Made by a program: the position numbers and the translations under genes
Assembly: GCF_000178975.2 (NCBI RefSeq)
Contig: NC_015064.1
Span: forward strand, 1,736,001-1,800,000
Direction of reading: 5' to 3'
Source of the DNA: Granulicella tundricola MP5ACTX9
Lineage (GTDB): Bacteria > Acidobacteriota > Terriglobia > Terriglobales > Acidobacteriaceae
Length of the DNA stretch: 64,000 bases
The notes under the pieces: generated by a model
Told to the model about the DNA's origin: nothing
The model's database searches: none
The model's input: only the letters and a program-made list of their open reading frames with translations
Part shown: piece by piece, positions 7,833 through 15,223 of the stretch
How the letters are laid out: each line of letters starts with the position of its first letter
How positions within the stretch are numbered: the first letter of the stretch is position 1

Positions 7833-8720
7833 TCAATACACCGGGCAGCCGGAGGCCATCTTGACGGCTGTCCAGCAGGTGGCGACCGACTTGGCGGCGT
7901 TCACGACCGCCAGGCTCTCCTGATCGTTGGCGGTGAGTTGGGTGACGCGCTCCCTGGTCTCGGTGAAGACGTCTGGGGCGAGGTCGAGTTGGGGGAGGCT
8001 GAGGATGAGGCGGGCGCGGAGGCTGGGGTCGTCCGAGTCAAGGTAGCCGAGGAGAACTTTGTTGACGGACTGGCTTTGGAAGGGGTGGGTGGCTATGGCC
8101 TCCACCAGGTTGGAGCGGGAGTCGGAGGTCTGGTCGGGGCGGTGGAGGTAGGAGATGATGGCGGCTGCTGCGTCGTCGTGGATGGGACCGAGTTGGAGGA
8201 TGTCTTCTACTACGGCCTGGCCAACCGTGCCCACGCCGTCGTCGCGCTTGAGGTAGGCGAAGAGGGGTGGGTAGATCGAGGCGGGTGGGTCGGGGGAGAA
8301 GCCTCCGAGGATGGCGGCGGTGAGGATGCGGTCGCCCTGGGACTCGTCGGTGAGGTGGGCGGCGATCTTCGGGATCGCGGGGGTGAGGATCTTTTGGAAC
8401 TCGGATTTGTAGGCTATCGGGGCCGCGGGGGTGGCGGGGTCGGCGGGGGCCTCGAGGGATACCAGGGTGGTGAGGGCGTAGGCTCGGACGGGCTCGTCGG
8501 GGTTCTCGAGGGCCTTGAGGATGAGGGGGAGGGCCTCCCTGAGGGCGGCTGCGTTGGCGGTGACCTGGCCGGCGGCGGCGATCTCGTCCTGGGTAGGGGA
8601 GTGGCCGTTGGAGGAGCGGCTGAGGAGCTCGGCGAAGGACCATGCCAATGGGCCGGGCTTCGGCGCTTCCTGGGCTGATGCCAACGTGGCTGCTGCGAGG
8701 AGGATGGTGAGCAGCTTCAT
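7833..8720 (-). CDS. Secreted HEAT-repeat-like protein, first partner of the oxidase genes
   Basis: A 295-residue protein with a signal peptide (MKLLTILLAAATLASAQ) followed by helical repeats resembling HEAT units, for example ALPLILKALENPDEPVRAYA, a PKIAAHLTDESQGDR-type unit and KVLLGYLDSDDPSLRARL. HEAT repeats are scaffold folds, so a periplasmic protein-protein role is likely; no catalytic motif is seen. Its ATG overlaps the pdxT stop by one base (TGATG), and ctaC begins three bases after its stop. That suggests co-translation with the oxidase. The role in oxidase function is inferred from position only. Confidence 0.7.
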   Translation of the reverse strand: MKLLTILLAAATLASAQEAPKPGPLAWSFAELLSRSSNGHSPTQDEIAAAGQVTANAAALREALPLILKALENPDEPVRAYALTTLVSLEAPADPATPAAPIAYKSEFQKILTPAIPKIAAHLTDESQGDRILTAAILGGFSPDPPASIYPPLFAYLKRDDGVGTVGQAVVEDILQLGPIHDDAAAAIISYLHRPDQTSDSRSNLVEAIATHPFQSQSVNKVLLGYLDSDDPSLRARLILSLPQLDLAPDVFTETRERVTQLTANDQESLAVVNAAKSVATCWTAVKMASGCPVY

Positions 8721-9343
8721 CAGGCGTTGGACTCTACGGCGGCTGATTTGTGTTCGGCTGCTAGGGTGAGGAAGAGGCGGTGGACCCGGTGGTCGGGGCT
8801 GAGTTCGGGGTGGAAGGTGGCGGCTAGCAGGTGGCCCTGGCGGACGAGGACGGGGAAGTCGTCGCGGGTGGCGAGGACTTCGACCTCCGGGCCGGTGTGC
8901 GAGATGCGTGGTGCGCGGATGAAGACCATTTCCAGCGGACCGCCGGGGAGGGTGGTCTCGGCGGTGCGGATGGTGGAGTCGTTCTGGCGGCCGTAGGCGT
9001 TGCGCTCGACCGTGATGTCCATGGCGGCCAGCGAATGCTGGGTTGGATTCTCAACCCGGCTGGCTAACAGTATCGCTCCGGCGCAGGTGCCGAAGGTGGG
9101 GGTGTCCCGGACGAAGGTGTCAAGGGCGGCGAAGAAGCCGTCGCGCTCCAGGTGGCGGAGGAAGGTGGTTGACTCTCCTCCGGGGATGATCAGCCCGTCG
9201 AGACCCGCGAGCTGGTCCGGGCGGCGGACGAGGATCGCTTTCGCGCCCAAGGCGATAACGGCCTCCGCGTGGGCCGCGTAGGCTCCCTGGAGGGCCAAGA
9301 CGCCGATCTTAAGGTTTGTCAGGTGTGTCGATTCCGGTGCCAA
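8720..9343 (-). CDS. pdxT: Pyridoxal 5'-phosphate synthase glutaminase subunit PdxT
   Basis: A class I glutamine amidotransferase of 207 residues that releases ammonia from glutamine for PdxS. Motifs are IGVLALQGAYAAH at the N-terminus, PGGEST (oxyanion region) near 54-59, the nucleophile in TFGTCAGAILLA (Cys about 87), and the catalytic His-Glu pair in ATFHPELS near the end. The start is TTG at 9343; there is no ATG before the conserved core and no clear ribosome binding site, so it may be a few codons off. It heads a leftward run into the HEAT protein and oxidase genes. Its partner pdxS lies 5.9 kb away on the same strand. Confidence 0.92.
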   Translation of the reverse strand: MAPESTHLTNLKIGVLALQGAYAAHAEAVIALGAKAILVRRPDQLAGLDGLIIPGGESTTFLRHLERDGFFAALDTFVRDTPTFGTCAGAILLASRVENPTQHSLAAMDITVERNAYGRQNDSTIRTAETTLPGGPLEMVFIRAPRISHTGPEVEVLATRDDFPVLVRQGHLLAATFHPELSPDHRVHRLFLTLAAEHKSAAVESNA

Positions 9344-9348
9344 CTTGT

Positions 9349-9512
9349 GGGTACCCCTACCCCCGTCAAAGTATCTAAAGTCTTCGAAACATTGAAGTTA
9401 GGTCTGGACTTGGTCTGAGTAGTGGCGCACATGGACCGCCAAAGCAAAATCCCGGCGGTGTGGCCGGGATTTGTTTCCTTCTCTGATTCTATTATACAAG
9501 GCGTGTCAAGCC
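9349..9512. repeat. Composite intergenic repeat, copy B
   Basis: Positions 9349-9412 match the GGTACCCC...CAAAGTAT...TTAGGTCTGGACTT block found reversed at 3716-3780 and forward at 55602-55666. Next come a hairpin (9447-9472) and, on the minus strand, TATAATAGAATCAGAGAAG (TATAAT at 9491-9496). The block closes with GCGTGTCAAGCCC, which runs two bases into the stop region of the DUF2059 gene. Module order matches copy A, but the GTGTCAAG end is inverted relative to it. Confidence 0.7.
9447..9472 (-). terminator. Hairpin terminator of the DUF2059 gene
   Basis: A ten-base stem (AAATCCCGGC with GCCGGGATTT) and six-base loop, followed on the minus strand by TTGCTTTGG. It lies 41 bases past the stop codon of the DUF2059 gene and is directly preceded on that strand by a -10-like TATAATAGAA, as at 3633-3683. 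Confidence 0.65.
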
Positions 9513-10040
9513 CTATGGCTGCTTAGTCGTTGCAGGTGTTGTAGATGCAATGTCTTTCTGAAAGTCTTCCGTGAGCTGCTTGAGTTGCGGCTGCAGGGAA
9601 ACCATCTTTTGCCCGATCAATTGCTGTGCCTGGGTGGTGAGGCCGGGGAGTTTATCGACCATCGAGATGCCTGCGGGGGATTTGTAGAAGTTGACCATGC
9701 CGTCGAGCTCGGCTTCAGTGAAGGTCTTGGCGTAAAGGTCGATATAGGTGGGCTCCATGGCCTTCCATCCCATCTGGGCGTCGATGAGGGTGAAGACCTT
9801 TTTCTGGAAGGCGTCGAGCTTGGCCTGCTGGGCGGGGCTGATGGTGCCGCCGGCCATCTGGGCGGTCATGGCCTTGGTCTGCTGGGTGATGCCGTCCATC
9901 ATCTGCTTCATGAGGCGGTCCATGTGGAGGAGGTTGACGATCTCCTGGGCCTTGGCTTTGCGGGAGGTTTCGTCTGCGTGGGCGGTGAAGGGGAGGGCCA
10001 GGAGGACTGAGAGGAGGATGGCGGTGCGCTTCATGGGCAT
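9513..10040 (-). CDS. DUF2059 domain-containing exported protein
   Basis: A 175-residue protein with a signal peptide (MKRTAILLSVLLALPFTAHA). A helical DUF2059 domain follows: EIVNLLHMDRLMKQMMDG near the start and TFTEAELDGMVNFYKSPAG near residue 110, the latter being the family hallmark. DUF2059 proteins are periplasmic and of unknown function. GGAG sits four bases before the first ATG (10040); a second ATG two codons on (10034) gives a more typical signal peptide start. The gene is bounded by a hairpin downstream and by the IS element upstream, so it is probably monocistronic. Confidence 0.85.
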   Translation of the reverse strand: MPMKRTAILLSVLLALPFTAHADETSRKAKAQEIVNLLHMDRLMKQMMDGITQQTKAMTAQMAGGTISPAQQAKLDAFQKKVFTLIDAQMGWKAMEPTYIDLYAKTFTEAELDGMVNFYKSPAGISMVDKLPGLTTQAQQLIGQKMVSLQPQLKQLTEDFQKDIASTTPATTKQP

Positions 10041-10154
10041 GGGGCTCCGGGACGACTAGGACGATGGTAATTGATTATAAAAACTAGAAACTCCACTACC
10101 GAGAAGCCGACTTATGAGGAGTAATGTGCGAGTCCGATAAGCCAGCTCAATGCA

Positions 10155-10158
10155 TTAG
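10155..10158. repeat. Left target-site duplication TTAG of the IS5-type element
   Basis: TTAG directly precedes the left terminal inverted repeat and is repeated at 11329-11332. A 4-bp YTAR duplication is characteristic of the IS5 group. Confidence 0.9.
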
Positions 10159-11328
10159 GGAGCCTCTGCGCAGGCGGCCGATTTGACGATGTCGGTGTGT
10201 GACTTGAGTCGGCGGCCAAGTTTTTCTGCGGTTGGGCCGTGCTTTGCTTGTTCTGGCTGGGGTTTGTGCGGAGTCGAAGACTCATAGCCCGTCTCCCGGC
10301 GCTAGGCGGCGGTTCCCGCCAGGTGCTTGCGGTGGAGGTAGAGGTTGATGAGGGCGAAGTTGGCGCATAGCCGGTGATGGTTCTTGGCGATGCCTCTGTA
10401 GCGTACCTTGTCGAAGCCGAAGACGCGCTTCAGGATACGGAAGACGTGTTCTACTTTCGCTCTTACTTTTGATTTCGTCGTATTCTTCTTCTTTGCCGCT
10501 TCATCGACATAGTTCTTGAACCTGGTTCGCTTGCAGGTCATGTCCTGGGCCTTGGGCGCGGCCTGCCGGATGGCCTTGGTCTGGCCTTGATAGCCGCCGT
10601 CGCCCCACACCTTGCGCTCCTCCCCATGTAGCAGATCCGGCAGCATGTGTACGTCGGAGACGTTGGCCGCCGACGTTGCCACTGAGTGCACGTGACCTTC
10701 TTTTGCATCAACGCCGATGTGCGCCTTCAGTCCGAAGTACCACTGCTTGCCCTTACGAGTCTGACGCATCGCCGGATCACGCTCTTTCTTCTCGTTCTTG
10801 GTCGAAGAAGGCGCATGAATAATGGTCGCATCCACGATCGTGCCGGTCTCGATGCGGATGCCCCTGGCCGCCAGATGCAGGTTCACCGCGTCGAGCATGG
10901 CACCGCCAAGGTCATGCTTTTCGAGCAGGTGGCGGAAGCGCAGCACTGTCGTTTCATCCGGTGCCGGAGCCACGCCCAGGTCAACACCAGCGAACCGCCG
11001 CAGCGTGAAGGACTCATAAAACGCCTCTTCGACGCCGGGGTCGGACAAGTTGAACCACTGTTGCATAAAGTACGTCCGAAGCATGATCGCAAGCCCGACA
11101 GGACGACGGCCGTTGCCGGCCTTCGGGTAGTGCGGTTCGACCAGAGCCTGTAACTCGGGCCACGGAACAACCACTTCCATCTCATCCAAAAACAGCTCCC
11201 GCCGAGACTTCCGCCCATACTTCTCAAAGATCGACTGGGACGCAAACGTCTGCTGCTTCATCGCCATCCACCCCTAACCATCAGATTAATCCATCAGGCC
11301 GCGGACGCAGAACTTGTGCAGAGTTTCC
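10159..11328 (-). mobile_element. Complete IS5-family insertion sequence, 1170 bp
   Basis: The element runs from GGAGCCTCTGCGCAGG at the left to the reverse complement of GGAAACTCTGCACAAG at the right. These imperfect terminal inverted repeats match at about 12 of 16 positions. It is flanked by the perfect 4-bp duplication TTAG. It holds one transposase gene transcribed leftward. Length, TSD type and single-ORF structure fit the IS5 group. The exact TSD and intact ORF suggest a fairly recent, potentially active copy. It lies at the very end of the herA-like defence gene. Confidence 0.92.
10302..11267 (-). CDS. IS5-family transposase (DDE type)
   Basis: A 321-residue intact transposase. An N-terminal domain of the DUF772 kind (DEMEVVVPWPELQALVEPHYP, MLRTYFMQQWFNLSD) precedes the DDE catalytic core. 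The first Asp is in IVDATIIHAPSS, the second in VWGDGGYQG, and the Glu in RAKVEHVFRILKRVFGF, the Y/RxxxE-like segment of IS5. The C-terminus (LCANFALINLYLHRK) matches full-length family members, and no frameshift is seen. It catalyses cut-and-paste movement of the element that encloses it. Confidence 0.95.
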   Translation of the reverse strand: MAMKQQTFASQSIFEKYGRKSRRELFLDEMEVVVPWPELQALVEPHYPKAGNGRRPVGLAIMLRTYFMQQWFNLSDPGVEEAFYESFTLRRFAGVDLGVAPAPDETTVLRFRHLLEKHDLGGAMLDAVNLHLAARGIRIETGTIVDATIIHAPSSTKNEKKERDPAMRQTRKGKQWYFGLKAHIGVDAKEGHVHSVATSAANVSDVHMLPDLLHGEERKVWGDGGYQGQTKAIRQAAPKAQDMTCKRTRFKNYVDEAAKKKNTTKSKVRAKVEHVFRILKRVFGFDKVRYRGIAKNHHRLCANFALINLYLHRKHLAGTAA

Positions 11329-11332
11329 TTAG
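11329..11332. repeat. Right target-site duplication TTAG, overlapping the HerA stop codon
   Basis: TTAG follows the right inverted repeat. Read on the minus strand it is CTAA, and its TAA is the stop codon of the HerA-like gene (CCC TAA). The duplication therefore kept the stop in place. Confidence 0.9.
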
Positions 11333-13083
11333 GGCAATCGTCGCGTCTGACTTCGCATACATTCAACAGCTGCGACGATTGCATCGGTATCCGCTTTCTT
11401 GGTCGACCACTCAATCCAGAAGTCACGCGTAGAGCTATCTGGCCTGATGACAGGCTTATCGAGCCGGATCCGAGTTGGAAGTAAAACAGCGTCGCCGAGA
11501 AGAACCGCTTCGCCGGTATCGAGCAAAGGGAGAATGTCGGTTAGTCCAGCCAATGAATCTGGCATCAGGCGTCGTATGACATTTTGGTCCGTCTCATTTG
11601 TGAGCCGGAGCGAAAGAAAGTTGTTGCACTGGCTTAGAATCGTCTTGCTGACATCGGATGGCCGCTGGCTGACAACGAGCAGAGAAAAACCATACTTCCG
11701 GCCCTCTTTTGCAATCCGCTCGAATGCTCCCAACGCTTGCCGCTGAACCGCATCTGCGTCTTCTCGGACAGGAAGATAGAGGTGGGCTTCATCGCACAGA
11801 ATAGTGACGGGCGTTCGGCTATCGGCCTTCATCCAGAATTGAACGTCGTAGAGCAGTCTGGCAAAGGTGCCGGTCACCACGGGCAAAACGTCCGAAGGCA
11901 CTTCAGAAAAGTCGATGATCTTTATCCCGGCACCATCGCTCGTGCCCAGAAGCTTCACGAGTTGCTGTGACAGCCAGTCGTAGTTCAGAGCGTCGATGGA
12001 CGGCGTGAACATGAACCCGTATCGGCGATCTTCAAGCTTCGCTTCCAGACGTGAGATGAATCGCGTCAGCTTATTCTCTAAATCCCCTGTGATCGGCTTG
12101 CCGGTCGAACTGGAGACTCCTTTGGCCGTGTTATCGGCTCCGAGTCGGCTAAGCAGGTCTTTCATCTGATATGGAATTGGCGAATCGACGGTGAACGTCT
12201 TTTTCACCTCGAGCTTCTTTACACTGTCCAAGAAGTCTTGTTTGAGTTGGCGTACGTGGGATGTGAATCTCGAGGCCTGATTAGGCGCATTTTGATCGCT
12301 GCGGTCCAAAATCATCGACAACATCTCGTCCCGGTTCAGGAGCCAGTAGGGCAGGAATAGTACATCGTCTTTCGGTTTGTCCAGATCTCCTGGGCCGGCG
12401 ATCCGATAGCGCTTCGCGAACCCGCCCTTATCTTTATCGGCAAGAGGAGCATATTCGCCGTGCATATCCATCACGATGATGTTCGGGAATTTGAGCTTGG
12501 ATGCGCGCTCAAGGATGAGAGCTACCGCCCAACTCTTCCCCGAACCTGTGCTTCCGAGGATTGCAGCGTGCCTCTGAAAAAATTTGTCGCCGTTCGCAAT
12601 TGCTACTGCCGAACGATCAGCGACAAACCGACCCAGCAACAGACGTTCGTCCTCCGGAATCTCTTGACCAAGGATACCCATAAAGCGCTGGAGATTGCTG
12701 CCGCTGATGACATAGCAATCCCGATCAATCTGAGGAAAGCTATCTGCACCACGCTTGAACGTGTTTTTCTTTTCGCCTTCTACGCTTCTGAATGTCCCGA
12801 CGAGCGCCGCCCTCATGAGATCCCTGGGGACCGTCGACAGTGACTCGTCATCACCGGTCTCAGCCTCTGGCGACAACTCCAGGCCAAGCGTACGCGTCAC
12901 CTTCTCCGTAATCGCGATTAGAAATTCCTGTTGCGTCGTGCCTTTGATTGCGAGGAGTTGGCCAACACCGATGCTGGTCAGCAGAACCGAGTCGGAAACA
13001 TTGATGAGCACACGGCTCGTATCAACGGACACCACGCGCCCAATTTGGTCGGATGCGGCAAAAACAAGAGCCGTTTCACTCAT
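11329..13083 (-). CDS. HerA-like ATPase of a SIR2-HerA anti-phage system
   Basis: A 584-residue HerA/FtsK-type ATPase. A HAS-barrel-like beta domain (about 10-70) leads into the RecA-like core, with Walker A GSTGSGKS at 177-184, MDMHGEY shortly after, Walker B ILCDEAHLYLP near 425, and a glutamine-arginine segment VVSQRPSDVS that fits the sensor/arginine-finger region. HerA rings pump DNA; paired with SIR2 they form a known two-gene phage-defence complex that depletes NAD. The ATG overlaps the SIR2 stop by four bases (ATGA). The stop codon lies in the IS target duplication, so the protein appears full length despite the insertion. Confidence 0.9.
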   Translation of the reverse strand: MSETALVFAASDQIGRVVSVDTSRVLINVSDSVLLTSIGVGQLLAIKGTTQQEFLIAITEKVTRTLGLELSPEAETGDDESLSTVPRDLMRAALVGTFRSVEGEKKNTFKRGADSFPQIDRDCYVISGSNLQRFMGILGQEIPEDERLLLGRFVADRSAVAIANGDKFFQRHAAILGSTGSGKSWAVALILERASKLKFPNIIVMDMHGEYAPLADKDKGGFAKRYRIAGPGDLDKPKDDVLFLPYWLLNRDEMLSMILDRSDQNAPNQASRFTSHVRQLKQDFLDSVKKLEVKKTFTVDSPIPYQMKDLLSRLGADNTAKGVSSSTGKPITGDLENKLTRFISRLEAKLEDRRYGFMFTPSIDALNYDWLSQQLVKLLGTSDGAGIKIIDFSEVPSDVLPVVTGTFARLLYDVQFWMKADSRTPVTILCDEAHLYLPVREDADAVQRQALGAFERIAKEGRKYGFSLLVVSQRPSDVSKTILSQCNNFLSLRLTNETDQNVIRRLMPDSLAGLTDILPLLDTGEAVLLGDAVLLPTRIRLDKPVIRPDSSTRDFWIEWSTKKADTDAIVAAVECMRSQTRRLP

Positions 13084-14120
13084 GATTCAAAAACCTCCGT
13101 CACTAGTTGCTCTAGATCCCACAACGACATTCCGCCAAAAATGTCCGTACTCCCTTGGCTGTACACGCGTGTAGCCTTCACTCCGCTGACGACCGCACTT
13201 TCTAGCGCGATAACGTTTGGGTTCGCGCCGACAACCTTCTTGGCGTTGTCGGATAAAGTGCGCGCCAAAATGAGAGTGGGTATCCCTTTGCGGATTCTTT
13301 CGGTAAGGTGTGTTTCCAGATGTCCATCGTTAAATCCATATCCCACGATCAGAAAGCGGGAAGCCCGGTCTATCTCTTTATTCCCGCGTTCGCGATGAAC
13401 ATCGAAAGGGCTGCTGTAGCCGTTCCTATACTTGTTTTGACCAGGCGGAATAATGAGCCTGCTTACGTTGTGCAACGGCCCGCAATGGCGCACGGGCTCA
13501 CCGTTGCGCTCGTACCAGTCTAGACTTCCGTGGGGTTTGCTGATGACCACCCTATCGGCGTAAAGGAAGCGTGATGTTCCTTTGTGCAGCTTCACATCAC
13601 GACAGAAGCTCAGACGCGTCTCCCTCTCATCGAGGCGCCCGGCGAAGACACCGGTGAACATGACGTCCACCCCGAGGCCGGCCTCCTCAGAAGCCACTTC
13701 CAGTAGCCGGTCGTAATTCGTCGTAACAACTTGTATTCCCCCGGCCGGCCGCAAAAGATGCGGTAACAGGCGTGTGAAACCGAGAGTTCTGGTGCCGGCG
13801 AACACTTCCGCAGTGATCGCTGCCTCCGCTTCGAAAACAACCCGCCCGACTTCCGAGCGGATCGCCTCTTCGAGGTTGGTCGACGGTGCGATCTTCGTAA
13901 GGCCGTCTTCAAGGCCATAGGCAGTGATGTTCGGCGACACCTTGGCCCATTCGGCAACAAGGGGACCAGTCATGAGTGAGGGCATCGAGGAGCAAAGGTG
14001 ACTTGCAAGAGCGTCCATGCCTGGAATGCCCTCAGCGCACGACAAACCCGAACCGACGATCGTCACCAAACCGTCGCTCATGTGCTGCTGAATCGTCAAT
14101 TTCAGGGCTGAAATATCCAT
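13080..14120 (-). CDS. SIR2-family NADase of a SIR2-HerA anti-phage system
   Basis: A 346-residue SIR2-fold protein. Motifs are VTIVGSGLSCAEGIPG near 19-34 (NAD-binding GSGxS), TTNYDRLLE near 155 (catalytic Asn), ISKPHGSLDWYE near 216 (catalytic His) and IVGYGFNDGHLETHL near 285. Defence-associated SIR2 domains hydrolyse NAD+ when a phage is sensed, causing abortive infection; here the HerA-like ATPase encoded next would be the partner. The zinc ribbon of deacetylase sirtuins is absent, which favours the defence role. A perfect palindrome TGTTTGCAAACA lies 33-44 bases before the ATG. Base composition looks less GC-rich than the flanking core genes. Confidence 0.88.
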   Translation of the reverse strand: MDISALKLTIQQHMSDGLVTIVGSGLSCAEGIPGMDALASHLCSSMPSLMTGPLVAEWAKVSPNITAYGLEDGLTKIAPSTNLEEAIRSEVGRVVFEAEAAITAEVFAGTRTLGFTRLLPHLLRPAGGIQVVTTNYDRLLEVASEEAGLGVDVMFTGVFAGRLDERETRLSFCRDVKLHKGTSRFLYADRVVISKPHGSLDWYERNGEPVRHCGPLHNVSRLIIPPGQNKYRNGYSSPFDVHRERGNKEIDRASRFLIVGYGFNDGHLETHLTERIRKGIPTLILARTLSDNAKKVVGANPNVIALESAVVSGVKATRVYSQGSTDIFGGMSLWDLEQLVTEVFES

Positions 14121-14152
14121 ATAAATTGCGCCGCTAACTTACCTTGCACGAC

Positions 14153-14164
14153 TGTTTGCAAACA
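14153..14164. promoter_or_regulatory. Palindrome TGTTTGCAAACA upstream of the SIR2 gene
   Basis: A perfect 12-bp inverted repeat 33 bases before the SIR2 start, inside the 230-bp divergent spacer shared with the secreted protein gene. Its symmetry and position suit a repressor operator for the defence pair, but no regulator is encoded nearby, so this is only a candidate. Confidence 0.35.
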
Positions 14165-14350
14165 AAAGGGTGGTGCAGCAATGGTACCCCCTTCGCGAAT
14201 AGTCCTGAGAAACGCCGTTATGTTGACTAAGCGCAACCCTCTTGCAAGTTGTCTTTTCGGAAAACTGTGTCGTCCCCCATTTAGACTGGAGTAGATTTTC
14301 TACAGGGGAAGCCGGGTCTGTGGGAGACTGTGTTTGATCGAGGTGATTGG

Positions 14351-15073
14351 ATGCGTGGTCTTTTGCTCTCTGTCTGTTTGCTTCCTGCTTTATGTGCGAG
14401 TGCTCAAGCTCCTGATGGCGGCACGCAACAGACGATGTCGAGTATCTTCATCTTTCCGACGCCGAATGCGGCGTTCACGGCTACGGTTCGGAGTGAGTGG
14501 ACTCGGATTCTGCCGGATGGGAGTAAGGCGTCCATCTTCAATCATCGCTTCGTCGCGCGGGATAGCTCTGGGCGGGTGTTTCAGGAGCGCCGCTACCTGA
14601 CGCCGCAGGGGGATAAGCAGGAGACGGAGATATCAGTGCTGCAGTATGACGATCCGAATCGGCATGAGCGGTATCAGTGCTATCCGCAGCGGCAGATGTG
14701 CGAACGGAGCAGGCTCTATCTGCCGACGGCGTCGCCTGCGCCTATGCCGTCCGGTCCGCTGCCGAATGGGAATGGAACGATGGTGCGTGAGGATCTGGGG
14801 CACAAGGCTGTTCAGGGCGTAGATGCGGTGGGGAGCCGGGAGATCACGACGTTGAAGGTCGGTGCGTTTGGGAACGAGAAGGTGCAGCCGGTGGTACGGG
14901 AGCTTTGGTTTTCACCGCATCTTCAGATGAATCTTGTGACCGAGCGGTTCGATCCGCGGGCTTCCGCGGTTCAGAATATTTATGTGACGGATTTGAAGCG
15001 GGATGAGCCTGATCCGAAGTGGTTTCAGATTCCGAGTGGGTATCGGGTGGTTGGGGATGGGTTGGAGCGGTAG
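14351..15073 (+). CDS. Hypothetical secreted protein
   Basis: A protein of about 240 residues with a signal peptide (MRGLLLSVCLLPALCASAQA). The mature part looks beta-rich, with an FTATVRSEWTRILPDGSK stretch, two closely spaced Cys in YQCYPQRQMCERS, and REITTLKVGAFGN / RELWFSPHLQMNL near the C-terminus. I recognise it only as a type common in acidobacteria, with no assigned function. The ATG at 14351 has AGGTGA seven bases upstream; an in-frame GTG at 14330 lacks a ribosome binding site. It diverges from the SIR2 gene. Confidence 0.7.
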   Translation: MRGLLLSVCLLPALCASAQAPDGGTQQTMSSIFIFPTPNAAFTATVRSEWTRILPDGSKASIFNHRFVARDSSGRVFQERRYLTPQGDKQETEISVLQYDDPNRHERYQCYPQRQMCERSRLYLPTASPAPMPSGPLPNGNGTMVREDLGHKAVQGVDAVGSREITTLKVGAFGNEKVQPVVRELWFSPHLQMNLVTERFDPRASAVQNIYVTDLKRDEPDPKWFQIPSGYRVVGDGLER

Positions 15074-15095
15074 GTGGGGGGCGGGAAGAAGGCGT

Positions 15096-15159
15096 CGATT
15101 TCTACTGAGCGAAATCGATACCCCACCCTTTCGCGATAGTGCTGCGAAACGATGGGGTA
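15096..15159. repeat. Two adjacent hairpins in the spacer before pdxS end
   Basis: CGATTTC/GAAATCG (15096-15117) forms one hairpin. A longer imperfect one (15119-15159) pairs TACCCCA with TGGGGTA and TTTCGC with GCGAAA, followed by CCCA. The TGGGGTACCCA end resembles the TGGGGCACCCA end of the palindromes at 18896-18930 and 58040-58073. They may also act as terminators between the convergent secreted-protein and pdxS genes. Confidence 0.6.
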
Positions 15160-15177
15160 CCCAAAACAAGCAAAGAC

Positions 15178-15212
15178 AAATACGGAGGTTCTGAGCTTCG
15201 CTCAGAATGACG
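15178..15212. repeat. Dispersed palindrome family 1, copy 2
   Basis: AAATACGGAGGTTCTGAGC-TT-CGCTCAGAATGACG with the perfect stem TTCTGAGC/GCTCAGAA. It is nearly identical to 771-806 (opposite strand) and 60422-60455. It lies 11 bases past the pdxS stop codon and could double as a terminator stem. Confidence 0.8.
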
Positions 15213-15223
15213 ACTTAAAGAAG

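Noticed and set aside
9513..15223. Prophage or genomic island spanning the DUF2059-IS-defence segment
   Set aside because: No integrase, att repeats, tRNA boundary or phage structural genes are seen; only one IS and a two-gene defence pair.
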